Source: Leptospira sp.
GTDB lineage: Bacteria > Spirochaetota > Leptospiria > Leptospirales > Leptospiraceae
Length of the DNA stretch: 64,000 nt
NCBI GenBank assembly: GCA_016742255.1
Contig: JACVCB010000001.1
Location: 1 to 64,000 of the forward strand
Direction of reading: 5' to 3'
Shown here: piece after piece, positions 48,197 to 57,056 of the stretch
Layout of the letters: the number at the start of each line of letters is the position of its first letter
Position numbering within the stretch: the first letter of the stretch is position 1
The notes under the pieces: model-generated
What the model was told of the DNA's origin: nothing
The model's database searches: none
Seen by the model: only the letters and a program-made list of their open reading frames with translations
Translations under genes and position numbers: made by a program

Positions 48197-48877
48197 TTAA
48201 GTTTTCATTCCATTATATGCATATTCAGTAACAGTTTGGATAAACTTTTCCATCTCGTTAATATCATTTTTCATTTGTAATCGACCTTCCAAAAACAACA
48301 TAGCAATACCATGGATCATGGCCCAGGAAGCTAAGGTTTTTTCTCTTGTTTGTCCTTTCTCTAAATGACCTAAGTTTTGTCCCATTCTGATGATTTCGTG
48401 TAATTGGCGATAGGTTCTTCTTGAGACAGAAGACAATGTGGGATTGAGGTTAGATTCAACTCCCATACCACCAAACATAATCCTTGCGAATTGACGATTA
48501 TTCATGATGAACTGAAAATAAGTCCAACCAAGTGCTCGGTAACGACCCTTGAAGTCTTGTTCTGTTTTTTCTAATTCCTTTTGATAAGTTTCAAAATATT
48601 TTTGAAAACCAATCTCTGCAATTGCAGAAAATAACGCATGTTTGTTTTCGAAATGATGGTAACTTGCTACATGGCTGACACCTGCCTTTGCAGCAACCTT
48701 TCGTAAGGAAATTTCTTCCAGAGAAGTGGTTTCTAATAATTCGACACCCGCTTGGATCAGTGCCTCACGAACATTAACGCTGTTCATTTTGTTTGGGCGG
48801 CCAACCCGTGTGATGGTTTTAGCTTTCGCTTTTCGTTTTTTTGCTACCATTTTTTGCCATTTTGGATTGTTTTCCAT
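48197..48877 (-). CDS. TetR-family regulator of fatty-acid genes
   Basis: A 226-residue repressor with a very basic N-terminal tail (about 1-30, KKRKAKAK). The helix-turn-helix at about 40-75 is EEISLRKVAAKAGVSHVASYHHF, followed by an all-helical C-terminal domain typical of TetR proteins with a WHG-like domain. It is divergent from the 2,4-dienoyl-CoA reductase gene. Two TTACC-N3-GGTAA palindromes lie between the two, the expected operators. Its likely effector is an acyl-CoA or fatty acid. An internal ATG nine codons downstream is a possible alternative start. Confidence 0.87.
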   Translation of the reverse strand: MENNPKWQKMVAKKRKAKAKTITRVGRPNKMNSVNVREALIQAGVELLETTSLEEISLRKVAAKAGVSHVASYHHFENKHALFSAIAEIGFQKYFETYQKELEKTEQDFKGRYRALGWTYFQFIMNNRQFARIMFGGMGVESNLNPTLSSVSRRTYRQLHEIIRMGQNLGHLEKGQTREKTLASWAMIHGIAMLFLEGRLQMKNDINEMEKFIQTVTEYAYNGMKT

Positions 48878-48895
48878 CTTCTGACTACCAGTTAT

Positions 48896-48950
48896 TTACC
48901 GTTGGTAATTTAATACTTGTTTCTAAATTTGAATATATTACCGATGGTAA
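48896..48950. promoter_or_regulatory. duplicated TetR-type operators
   Basis: TTACC-GTT-GGTAA (48896-48908) and TTACC-GAT-GGTAA (48938-48950) are two copies of one palindrome, centred 42 bases apart, which is four helical turns. They occupy the space between the divergent TetR and dienoyl-CoA reductase genes and should bind the TetR product, controlling both directions. Confidence 0.8.
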
Positions 48951-48976
48951 ATTAATTCGTTTTTTGAGGGAGTTTT

Positions 48977-50971
48977 ATGAATACAGCCTTTACACCGATC
49001 CAACTAGGAAATGTGACAGTACCCAATCGATTTTTAATGGGTTCTATGCACTTAGGCGTGGAAGGAGAGACTGGAGTTGCTCATAGAATGGCTACCTTTT
49101 ATGGCAAACGTTTTGATGGTGGAGTCGGAATGATTGTCACTGGCGGAATTAGTGTCAATGAAGAAGGGAAGGGATCAAAATCATTTTTTCAATTTTTAGA
49201 CCCACTCCATGCAAATGAACTCAAACTACTCAACGAAGCTCTAAAAGGAAAAGGGGTAATGTGTGCGCAGTTATTTCATGCTGGTCGATATGCATTTGAC
49301 CGAAACTGTGTTGCTCCATCTGCCATAAGAGCACCAATTAATCGTTATGTGCCAAGAGCGTTAACAGAAGACGAATGTTGGAGAACCATCGAAGATTTTG
49401 GACGTTCCGCAAAAATCGCTCATGAAGTAGGGTTTGGTGCTGTGGAAATTATGGGGAGTGAAGGTTATTTATTAAATCAATTTTTTTCACCAGTGACAAA
49501 TCACCGTGATGATTATTTTGGTGGTGATGCCAAACGCCGAATGAACTTTTCGATCGAAGTATTACGTGTCGTTAAAAAAAATCTTCCCGAAGGATTCCCG
49601 ATTATTTTCCGAATGTCAGGCATCGATCTGATACCAGCGAATCCTAGTTTCGAAGAAGTGATCGGATTATCAAATGCCCTACGTGATGAAAAAGTTACCG
49701 CTCTCAATATTGGAATTGGATGGCATGAGTCTAGAATCCCTACCATTAGCCAACTTGTACCAAGAGGAGCTTGGGTTCCCATCGCACGTCGTATCAAAGA
49801 ACAAACTCCAGGTGTGCCGATCATTGCTTCCAATCGTGTAAATGATGCATCCACAATTGAACAAGTATTTTCCGAACAAAGTGTGGATATGATTTCAATG
49901 GCAAGACCGTTTTTAGCTGATCCATCTATTGTTCAAAAATTATCAAATGGAAACTCTGCACGAATTAATACTTGTGTTGCTTGTAATCAAGCATGCCTCG
50001 ACCATGCATTCCAAGAAAAACATGTTTCTTGTATTGTAAATCCTGTGGCAATGAATGAAGATAAATATAACTTCAAAAAAACAACTAACCCAAAAAACGT
50101 TTTAGTGATTGGAACAGGACCTGCTGGATTGGAAGCCGCAAGAGTGGCAAAAGAATTAGGGCATGATGTTACCATCTTTGAAAAAAGAGACCAAATTGGA
50201 GGTCAGTTCCAATTGGCATCACATATTCCAGGAAAATCAGAGTTTAATGAAACCATTCGTTATTTCAAAAATGAACTGAATGCGATTGGCGTCAAAATTC
50301 ATTTAAACACCGAAGCAACAATTGAAAACATCAAAGCAAAAAACTCGGATGTGGTTATCTTTGCAAGTGGAGTAATCCCGCGTGAATTCCATTTAAAAGG
50401 ATTAGAATTATTACCTCATGGAAGTTATGCAGATTACTTAACAGGTAAATTTGTTCCTGGAAAAGCGGTTGCAGTGATTGGTGGTGGTGGAATTGGAGTA
50501 GACGTTGCTCATCGTTTAACAGAAGAAAATGATCCGACAATTGAATCATACAATCAAAAATACAATATAAATTCATTTACAAATGCTGTGATCCAAACTG
50601 CAAAAACAAAACGAAAGGTAGGAGTTTTTCGTAGGAATGGAAAACATGGCGCAGGATTAGGCCCAACCACATTCTGGGCATTAAAACAAGAGTTAGAATC
50701 AGAAGGGGTTGAGTTTTTCCAAGGTTTAACATATAAGGAAGTCACAAAAGAGGGACTTGTTGTTGTATTTAAAAATGGAGAAGAGTTTTTATATCCTTGT
50801 GATTCGATCATCTTATGTGTTGGCCAGGAAAAAGAAGATTCATTGTATAAACAATACGTAAAACAATCTCAAAACCAAAAAATCATTTTAATCGGTGGAG
50901 CAAAGGATGCTAAGAACATCGATGCAAAACGAGCATTTTTCGAAGGACTAGAAGCAGCTTATAACATTTAA
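48977..50971 (+). CDS. fadH: 2,4-dienoyl-CoA reductase-type flavoprotein
   Basis: A 664-residue NAD(P)H:flavin oxidoreductase with three parts. An Old-Yellow-Enzyme TIM barrel (1 to about 330) contains AQLFHAGRYA and the catalytic-region segment GYLLNQFFSPVTNHRDDYFGG. A [4Fe-4S] motif, CVACNQACLD...CIVNP, sits near 333-352. FAD and NAD(P) domains (GTGPAGLEAARVAKELG and VIGGGGIGVDVAH) complete it. This is the FadH architecture, which reduces double bonds of unsaturated acyl-CoAs during beta-oxidation; related enzymes reduce other enones. The start has TTTTGAGGGAG upstream. An acyl-CoA dehydrogenase gene follows after ten bases. Confidence 0.88.
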   Translation: MNTAFTPIQLGNVTVPNRFLMGSMHLGVEGETGVAHRMATFYGKRFDGGVGMIVTGGISVNEEGKGSKSFFQFLDPLHANELKLLNEALKGKGVMCAQLFHAGRYAFDRNCVAPSAIRAPINRYVPRALTEDECWRTIEDFGRSAKIAHEVGFGAVEIMGSEGYLLNQFFSPVTNHRDDYFGGDAKRRMNFSIEVLRVVKKNLPEGFPIIFRMSGIDLIPANPSFEEVIGLSNALRDEKVTALNIGIGWHESRIPTISQLVPRGAWVPIARRIKEQTPGVPIIASNRVNDASTIEQVFSEQSVDMISMARPFLADPSIVQKLSNGNSARINTCVACNQACLDHAFQEKHVSCIVNPVAMNEDKYNFKKTTNPKNVLVIGTGPAGLEAARVAKELGHDVTIFEKRDQIGGQFQLASHIPGKSEFNETIRYFKNELNAIGVKIHLNTEATIENIKAKNSDVVIFASGVIPREFHLKGLELLPHGSYADYLTGKFVPGKAVAVIGGGGIGVDVAHRLTEENDPTIESYNQKYNINSFTNAVIQTAKTKRKVGVFRRNGKHGAGLGPTTFWALKQELESEGVEFFQGLTYKEVTKEGLVVVFKNGEEFLYPCDSIILCVGQEKEDSLYKQYVKQSQNQKIILIGGAKDAKNIDAKRAFFEGLEAAYNI

Positions 50972-50981
50972 GGAAACAAAT

Positions 50982-52730
50982 ATGATCGCAAATAACTATT
51001 TTTCAGATGATAAAGACCTACAATTAATTTATAACCAACTCATTGATTGGGAATCAATTGTAAATGAAACAGAAGGTGATGGTTTTATTGACCATAAAGT
51101 TTATAATGAAACCAAAAATAATCGATACGAAATGGCACCTTCTTCCTTAGAAGAAGCTATGGAATTATACACTTCCAGTTTGGATGCAATGGGAGATTTT
51201 TTTGGCAAAGATGTCTCTCAAAAATCTCAAATTATGGATCGAAACGAATTAAAGTATGAAAATGGAAAAGTAATTTTCCCAAAAGAAACTGTCGAAATTT
51301 ATGAAAAATTTCGTAGTACGGGACTTATGGGTTATTCACTTCCAAGAGAAGCAGGTGGATTGAATTTCCCTGCAACCGTTGGTGCATTTTATGCGATGAT
51401 TATGGCTCGTGCGGATGTTGCTTTTTGTATGACAACCACACTCTTAAATTTAGCACAAATTGTATCTAGGTTTGGTACAGAAGAACAAATCGAAACATAT
51501 GCCACGAAAGCAGCAACGGGTGAATGTTTGTTTGCAATGTCACTCACGGAGCCAGATTTTGGGTCTGATTTAAATAGTGTCAGGACAGTCGCTGTCAAAC
51601 AAGAAGATGGAAGTTATCGTTTAACAGGTACAAAACGATTTATTTCGCAAGGATGTGGTCTTGGTGAGTATCCAGCACTTCTTTTGACACTTGCAAGAAC
51701 GGGAAAACCTGATGGTGGTGCTCGTGGACTTTCTGTTTTTTTAGTCAAAAGTTCTGACATCTCCGTTGCTGGTATCGAGAAAAAGATGGGCCTCCATGGA
51801 TCACCAACTTGTGAGATAGTTTATGATAATAGTTACGGAGAAATTTTGGGAGAAGAAGGATTAGGTCTCACTCGTTATACCGCTGGAATGACAAATTTTA
51901 TGAGACTTGTTAGTGCCTCTGGTGGTTGTGGTGGAGGAGCAGCCGCGTATTATGAGTCCCTGAAGTATGCAAATGAAAGGAACCAATTTGGAAAACCAAT
52001 TTATGAGATTCCCGCTGTCTATGAGATGGTGAATAAAATCAAACGCGAAACGAACGCTATGCGACTTCTGACACTTGAGACCGCTCGTGTGATTGACATG
52101 TACCAACACCATCAGATCCGTTTAGAAAAACAAGGAAAACCAGATCGTGACATCAGAAAGGATGAAAAAGTAAAATACTGGTCTACACTTGCTTCCATTT
52201 TAACACCTATCGCAAAATATTATAGTTCGGAAGAAGGCCATAAAAATACTAGTATCGCTGTACAGGTATTTGGTGGTGCTGGTTATACGGAAGACTATGA
52301 TATTTCTAGAATGTTTCGTGATTCAAGGATCAATACCATTTACGAAGGAACTTCCCAAATTCATGTGCGAATCGCAACAGGTGCAATCCTTGCAGGAATG
52401 GCAGGTGATGGAAATTTTAGAAAGTATCTGAATTCACTGAAAACAGAGATTGTATCCCCATCTACTTTTTTGTTAGAACAGGAACGTGTACTGGAAGAAT
52501 CAATTCGAGTGATGCGAAACATCCAAGAAGAAGTAAAAAAGGAAACCGTTGCAGAAAACTTAATGATTCAAATGGCAAGATACCTTTGTAGTTTGTTATA
52601 TGAAAAATCAATTTCAAAAATTAAAGATGCAGATACCAAAGAAATTTGGCGAAAAGATTGCCGTGCGTATGTAATTGATAGTGCTGCTACGGCTCAGTCT
52701 TGCTTGTATCGAATCCAATATTTCGATTGA
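50982..52730 (+). CDS. acyl-CoA dehydrogenase (FadE-like)
   Basis: A 582-residue FAD enzyme that introduces the first double bond of fatty acyl-CoA beta-oxidation. Recognisable parts are the N-terminal long-chain-type extension, LPREAGGLNFPATVGAFYAM, the FAD-binding AMSLTEPDFGSDLNSVRT, and the C-terminal helical part ANERNQFGKPIYEIPAV with VFGGAGYTEDYDISRMFRDSRINTIYEGTSQIH. The catalytic glutamate is probably the E in IYEGTSQ. Length matches the large FadE/ACADVL-like group. It is translated with fadH as an operon under the duplicated TetR operators. Confidence 0.92.
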   Translation: MIANNYFSDDKDLQLIYNQLIDWESIVNETEGDGFIDHKVYNETKNNRYEMAPSSLEEAMELYTSSLDAMGDFFGKDVSQKSQIMDRNELKYENGKVIFPKETVEIYEKFRSTGLMGYSLPREAGGLNFPATVGAFYAMIMARADVAFCMTTTLLNLAQIVSRFGTEEQIETYATKAATGECLFAMSLTEPDFGSDLNSVRTVAVKQEDGSYRLTGTKRFISQGCGLGEYPALLLTLARTGKPDGGARGLSVFLVKSSDISVAGIEKKMGLHGSPTCEIVYDNSYGEILGEEGLGLTRYTAGMTNFMRLVSASGGCGGGAAAYYESLKYANERNQFGKPIYEIPAVYEMVNKIKRETNAMRLLTLETARVIDMYQHHQIRLEKQGKPDRDIRKDEKVKYWSTLASILTPIAKYYSSEEGHKNTSIAVQVFGGAGYTEDYDISRMFRDSRINTIYEGTSQIHVRIATGAILAGMAGDGNFRKYLNSLKTEIVSPSTFLLEQERVLEESIRVMRNIQEEVKKETVAENLMIQMARYLCSLLYEKSISKIKDADTKEIWRKDCRAYVIDSAATAQSCLYRIQYFD

Positions 52731-52747
52731 TTCGATTGGTTAGAAAA

Positions 52748-53928
52748 TCATTTAACGGTGGTTAGAATTTTTTCGACTGCATCCAAAATCCTTTGGATGG
52801 TGGTCGGATCTCCATATCCACCGGCGGTTGTGACAATGACCATATCGAAACTAGGGGAGGCGAAAATAAGTTGCCCCCCATTCCCAAGTGCAACTGACCA
52901 CGGAATTTTTTTCTCTGCCAAAATGGTTTCTCCAAGCCACCATTGGTATCCGTAGAATAGGGGATTTCCATCCTTACGGAATATTTTGACCTGGGAATTG
53001 ATTTGTTTTTTGAATGAATCATTTAACCATTGTTTTGAGATAATTTGTTTTCCTTTCCAATTCCCTCCATTTAAGACCAACCTTCCTAATTTTAACATAT
53101 CCCTTGGTTTTAACCTAAGGCCTGCATGGGCAAGTGCCCTTCCATTTCTGTCCTCAACCCATTCGATGTTGTGGATCTCTAAAGGATTGAATAACCATTC
53201 TTTCGCTAATTCTTTTAAGGATTTGTTTGTTTTTTTTGTCAGGATATCAGAAATAACAGACGTTCCTCCTCCATTATAATTGAAGTTAGTTCCTGGTGTA
53301 TGGATCAAATCCCTGTCAAAAAAGAATTGGGGTAAGTCTTTTTTCCAAAGAAGTCGTGTTTCATCGCTGAATAAAAATCCATACCTCCATTCTTCCCAAT
53401 CAAGGCCACTACTCATCGTTAGAAGGTGTTTCCACGAAATGTTTTGTTTGGGATCGTTTTTTGGAATTTGCAATTCTGGATAGTATGAAAGGACTGAAAC
53501 ATCCACTCCATCGATTATTTTTTATCGATAGCAATGCCAAAAAGCAGAGAAACAACGGATTTGCTAACAGACCTTACATCATGTAATGTATTTGCATCAA
53601 ACTGAGTCTCCCCATCAAATGGGAACCTGGTTCCATAGCGTTTGTTAAAAGGATGATCTGGTCTTGTATTGTATACTTCAGTTACGATTTTCCCATGCCT
53701 TTCGATGAGAAACGAATGGAATTCACTTTCTTCGGAAGCAATTTCATTTACATACCCGCATAATTGATTTTGATCAAATTCTGTTTCTATGTTCGTTAGG
53801 ATTTGCCACTCCCGATCTAAAATGGGTTTCGGACAAATTTGACTCTTCGGTGGTTCCGAATGAATGTTAGGGTTAGTGAAAGTAAGTGCGAAGAGAATGA
53901 TTTGGATGGTAGATTTTTTGAACTTCAT
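52748..53928 (-). pseudogene. serine hydrolase (beta-lactamase fold), frameshifted
   Basis: A class-C beta-lactamase-like serine hydrolase split into two frames. The N-terminal frame (53928 down to 53515) has a signal peptide and the SxxK nucleophile motif S120-V-S-K123, then ends GIAIDKK-stop. The C-terminal frame resumes with IDGVDVSVLSYYPEL and continues through LLTMSSGLDW, the YxN-like FNYNGGG, and GNGGQLIF in place of KTG. A single missing A in the AAAAAA run at about 53519-53524 restores one reading frame of about 392 residues. It could be a true pseudogene, a slippery phase-variable tract or a sequencing error. Convergent with the acyl-CoA dehydrogenase gene, 17 bases away. Confidence 0.82.
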
Positions 53929-54087
53929 TTGGAATGCCGATGACTACATTAGAAAAAGCTTAAACAAACAATTGTCGTTCGGAAATCAAAAAAATAGAAT
54001 CATTTTAAAAAAAGGATTATCATAAAATTTTCATGAAGGTGTTGACTTGGTTGGAAAACTGCTTAACAATACGGCAGAGGTTTTTCT

Positions 54088-54417
54088 ATGAAAAAAATTC
54101 TAAGCTTATTCGTTTGTCTCACTTTCCTTGTGACAAGTTCCGTATTTGCCCATGACCATGATGGCAAAGGAAAACATCCAATGGCAGGTGAACATTTTAA
54201 AAAGATGGACACGAATGACGATAAAAAAGTGTCAAAGGAAGAATGGCAAAAATTCCATGATGGTTTTTTCCAAGAATTGGACAAAGATGGTGACGGTTCT
54301 GTTTCTTTAGAAGAATTAAAAGAGAAACGTATGGACCAAAAAGAGAAAATGAAGGATAAAGCCAAAGAAAAGAAAAAACAAGGGAAAGAAAAAGACCAAA
54401 CCAAAGATTCAGAGTGA
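54088..54417 (+). CDS. exported EF-hand calcium-binding protein
   Basis: A 109-residue secreted protein. A signal peptide (1-21, ending SSVFA) is followed by a His/Asp-rich start and two EF-hand loops: D41-x-N43-x-D45...E52 and D65-x-D67-x-D69...E76, both with complete ligands. The C-terminus is a run of Lys/Glu. It likely binds calcium in the periplasm or at the surface. A promoter is suggested by TTGACT and TAACAA 16 bases apart upstream (about 54038-54065). An ORF on the opposite strand over it is a shadow. Confidence 0.85.
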   Translation: MKKILSLFVCLTFLVTSSVFAHDHDGKGKHPMAGEHFKKMDTNDDKKVSKEEWQKFHDGFFQELDKDGDGSVSLEELKEKRMDQKEKMKDKAKEKKKQGKEKDQTKDSE

Positions 54418-54480
54418 TCTAGACCATTTACGTGGAGGATCGTTTATTTGTTACCTATGGAATTTTCCAAAGGGGAAACA

Positions 54481-54708
54481 ATGAGTCAAACGGTTCTCCA
54501 TTGGAATGAAAGCCAAATATCCGTTATTCTGGAGTTTTGGAATTCGAAACGATTCGTATTTGCAAAAAGAAACCAATTTGTTCCCTTTCATTCATTTTTT
54601 TTGAAACCTTTCTTTGGATTGACCTTCTTACAATTTAAGAGTGTGATACAAGCAGTCAAAACGAATGAAAGTCAAAAAAGCGAAAGCAAAACAGAAACCT
54701 TCTCCTAA
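54481..54708 (+). CDS. small hypothetical protein overlapping the HlyIII gene
   Basis: A 75-codon frame starting at an ATG with AAAGGGGAA upstream, a good ribosome-binding site. The product has Trp/Phe-rich sequence (HWNESQISVILEFWNSKRFVFA) and no recognised motif. Its last 44 bases overlap the start of the next gene in another frame, so it might be a small gene or a leader coupled to it. Without comparison I rate it as uncertain. Confidence 0.4.
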   Translation: MSQTVLHWNESQISVILEFWNSKRFVFAKRNQFVPFHSFFLKPFFGLTFLQFKSVIQAVKTNESQKSESKTETFS

Positions 54709-55516
54709 AAAACAAAAACCAACATCCAAAAAACTTTCGAATCAAAAATCTATTTCTACTTCGCATGTGAATTCGAAAAAAAATAGAACCAATCCTCCAC
54801 CCATTTCTGAAACAAAATCTGCAAGTGAGGAAAACCTTCATCCCATGAAAGAACTGATTGATTCGGTTCATGAATATTCCATCGGCCATGAAATTGCTAA
54901 TGCAGTGACTCATGGAATTGGAGGGGGCTTAAGCATTGCTGGTCTTTCTTTGTTATTAACCATGGCAGTATTATATGGAGATATTTGGCATGTCGTAAGT
55001 TCTGCCATTTATGGAGCAACGCTGATCATTTTATACTTAGCTTCTACTCTTTATCATGGTATCTACCATACTGCTACAAAAAAAATATTTAAAGTGATCG
55101 ATCACGCATCCATTTATTTGTTAATCGCTGGTACTTATACTCCATTTACGCTTGTTAGTTTACGTGAAAATTCTGAATGGGGATGGGTATTATTTGGTGT
55201 GATTTGGATCCTTGCACTCATTGGGGTTATTTTATTATTATTGTTCCCTGGAAAGTATAGTGGCCTTCGTGTAGCAGTTTATATCATCATGGGTTGGCTT
55301 GCAATTTTTGTGATGAAAGACATCCGAGCTGCCATTGGAGTTGGTGGTATGTCTTGGTTAGTCGCCGGCGGACTAAGTTATACGTTTGGTGTGATTTTTT
55401 ATCTTTGGGACCGTCTTCCAATGAACCATGCGATATGGCATCTCTTCGTACTTTCTGGAAGCGTTTGTCATTTTTTTGCGATTTTATTTTATGTGATTCC
55501 AACAGTACCAAAATAA
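54665..55516 (+). CDS. haemolysin III / PAQR-family membrane protein
   Basis: A 283-residue protein with seven membrane helices of the HlyIII/YqfA (PAQR) family. Conserved sites are visible: SSAIYGATLIILYLASTLYHG, DHASIYLLIAGTYTPF and NHAIWHLFVLSGSVCHF, which supply the histidines, serine and aspartate of the metal-binding hydrolase-like site. The first about 60 residues are an extra Lys/Ser/Pro-rich cytoplasmic tail not found in most members. Function is uncertain despite the name; eukaryotic relatives are receptors or ceramidase-like. The start overlaps a possible small ORF. Confidence 0.88.
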   Translation: MKVKKAKAKQKPSPKKQKPTSKKLSNQKSISTSHVNSKKNRTNPPPISETKSASEENLHPMKELIDSVHEYSIGHEIANAVTHGIGGGLSIAGLSLLLTMAVLYGDIWHVVSSAIYGATLIILYLASTLYHGIYHTATKKIFKVIDHASIYLLIAGTYTPFTLVSLRENSEWGWVLFGVIWILALIGVILLLLFPGKYSGLRVAVYIIMGWLAIFVMKDIRAAIGVGGMSWLVAGGLSYTFGVIFYLWDRLPMNHAIWHLFVLSGSVCHFFAILFYVIPTVPK

Positions 55517-55595
55517 AAAATTGGTTTGTCAAAATATTTTGGAAACATAGAATTTCCCTTCTTCTCTACCATACGGTGGAAAAGTAGGAGAATAT

Positions 55596-55883
55596 ATGAG
55601 AACATTGGTCACGTTTAGTTTTGCCTTGATGGTTTTGTTTTCATCAACGGCAATCTTCGCGGAGGATTGTTTTTTGTGTGGGAATGGAAGTACAAATGGT
55701 TGCCAACAATGCCGGGGAAAAGACCGCAAAGCTTGTGAAGCCAAAGGATGTAAAATCTCAGGAACTGCTTCTTGTTCGACTGCCGCAAATGTGAAGGTGT
55801 GTAAATCAGATCGAGTGTATACTGATTTGACATTCGGTGGAAATAAAAAAGAGGTAAACCATTCACAAATAAAGATCAATTGA
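55596..55883 (+). CDS. small secreted cysteine-rich protein
   Basis: A 95-residue protein with a clear signal peptide (1 to about 22, cleavage near IFA-ED) and eight cysteines in the first 70 mature residues (CFLC, CQQC, C, C, C, C), suggesting disulfides or metal binding. No family is recognised. The ATG has TAGGAG upstream. It lies 79 bases after the HlyIII gene and before a strong terminator hairpin. Confidence 0.7.
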   Translation: MRTLVTFSFALMVLFSSTAIFAEDCFLCGNGSTNGCQQCRGKDRKACEAKGCKISGTASCSTAANVKVCKSDRVYTDLTFGGNKKEVNHSQIKIN

Positions 55884-55890
55884 TTTGGTT

Positions 55891-55924
55891 GTAATCCTAC
55901 CTAAATTGAATTAGGTGGGATTAC
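55891..55924. terminator. bidirectional terminator
   Basis: GTAATCCTACCTAA (55891-55904) and TTAGGTGGGATTAC (55911-55924) make a 14-bp stem with one G-T pair and a six-base loop. It lies between convergent genes and fits a terminator for both, although T-runs are short. Confidence 0.7.
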
Positions 55925-55934
55925 TAAATTCAGT

Positions 55935-56897
55935 TCAACCTTTTGTAACATCAATCACAACATTCCCTTTTTTATGGCCAGCTTCTACATAGTGGTGGGC
56001 TAGTACCATTTCTTCTAAAGGATAATGCCTATCAATGTAGGTTTTGTATTTGCCAAGATTGGCAAGGGAAACAAGGAAATTCAAATTTTCTAATGTTTCT
56101 TTTATAGGCCCAAAGTGAATTTTTTTTCTCTTAAATAGAGATAAACAAAATGCATCCCACATTTGACGAAATGTAGCACCTACTAAAACTAAATTACCAC
56201 CTACCTTTAAATGTTTTAAATTTTTATCAATGGTTGTTTTACCAACACATTCAAATACAATATCATATTTGTTAGTATCAGGTAGAGAATAAAATTGATC
56301 ATAATCAATGGATTCGTTTGCACCTAATGATTTTACAAGTGGAATATTTTCTTTACTGCAAACTGTAGTAACAATTGCACCGAAATGTTTTGCAATTTGA
56401 ATTGCAGATGTTCCCACAGAACTTGACGCACCGTAGATAAGGATTGTCTGTTTGGTATGAACATTACATTTTTGAAGGAAATCAATGGCAGTGAGACCAC
56501 CGAAGGAAAGAGTTGCTCCTTCTGCAAAACTGATTCCAGAGGTAAATTTTGTGATCGTCGATTTTTCAGAGACACAAATATATTCAGCATATGTTCCCAT
56601 CTTCATTCCCGGTGAACCGAGTACCTTGTCTCCAACCTGAAATTTTGTAACCTTTTTGCCAACGGCTTCGACGATTCCCGATAAACTGATACCTAATACA
56701 ACAGATCTAGGTTTGAAGATTCCGAAAAACAAACGTACTAATTTTGGATCCGGTTTTCGGAGTCTCCAATCAGCAGAATTGACCGAGGTATTCACAATCC
56801 GGATCAATATTTGATCATCTTTTGGTATTGGGATTTCCCATTCTTCTAATTTTAATACTTCTGGTGGTCCATACTTTCTATTTGTGATGACTCTCAA
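55935..56897 (-). CDS. zinc-independent MDR oxidoreductase (quinone-reductase-like)
   Basis: A 320-residue medium-chain dehydrogenase/reductase. It has the N-terminal GroES-like domain (YGPPEVLKLEEWEIP, SVNSADWRLR, GSPGMKMGTYAEY) and a Rossmann domain with ILIYGASSSVGTSAIQIAKHFGA. Catalytic and structural zinc cysteines are missing, placing it with quinone oxidoreductase-like NADPH enzymes. It is divergent from a TetR gene, with a perfect operator between them overlapping its own promoter. That layout is typical for enzymes induced by a toxic or aromatic compound. Confidence 0.87.
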   Translation of the reverse strand: MRVITNRKYGPPEVLKLEEWEIPIPKDDQILIRIVNTSVNSADWRLRKPDPKLVRLFFGIFKPRSVVLGISLSGIVEAVGKKVTKFQVGDKVLGSPGMKMGTYAEYICVSEKSTITKFTSGISFAEGATLSFGGLTAIDFLQKCNVHTKQTILIYGASSSVGTSAIQIAKHFGAIVTTVCSKENIPLVKSLGANESIDYDQFYSLPDTNKYDIVFECVGKTTIDKNLKHLKVGGNLVLVGATFRQMWDAFCLSLFKRKKIHFGPIKETLENLNFLVSLANLGKYKTYIDRHYPLEEMVLAHHYVEAGHKKGNVVIDVTKG

Positions 56898-56923
56898 TGG
56901 GAAAACTCCTTCCTATGAAATTA

Positions 56924-56945
56924 ACTTACAGTGTAAGTCTGTCAA
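56924..56945. promoter_or_regulatory. TetR operator and promoter
   Basis: ACTTACA-G-TGTAAGT (56924-56938) is a perfect 7+1+7 palindrome of the TetR type. On the minus strand TTGACA (56940-56945) is an ideal -35 box for the MDR oxidoreductase gene, so the operator occupies the -35/-10 spacer. The TetR gene lies divergently at 57057. Confidence 0.8.
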
Positions 56946-57056
56946 GAAAATATATTTCCAATGAAAGGATGAAAATTTTAATAAGTAGTGGATTTTATTA
57001 TAAATGTGGATTAAAATTTATTCTAGTAACTGAAATGAAAAAGGGAGATTAGTGGT

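Noticed and set aside
54063..54404. 113-codon minus-strand ORF, Phe/Ser-rich
   Set aside because: It is the antisense shadow of the EF-hand protein; its hydrophobic look arises from complementing Lys/Glu codons.
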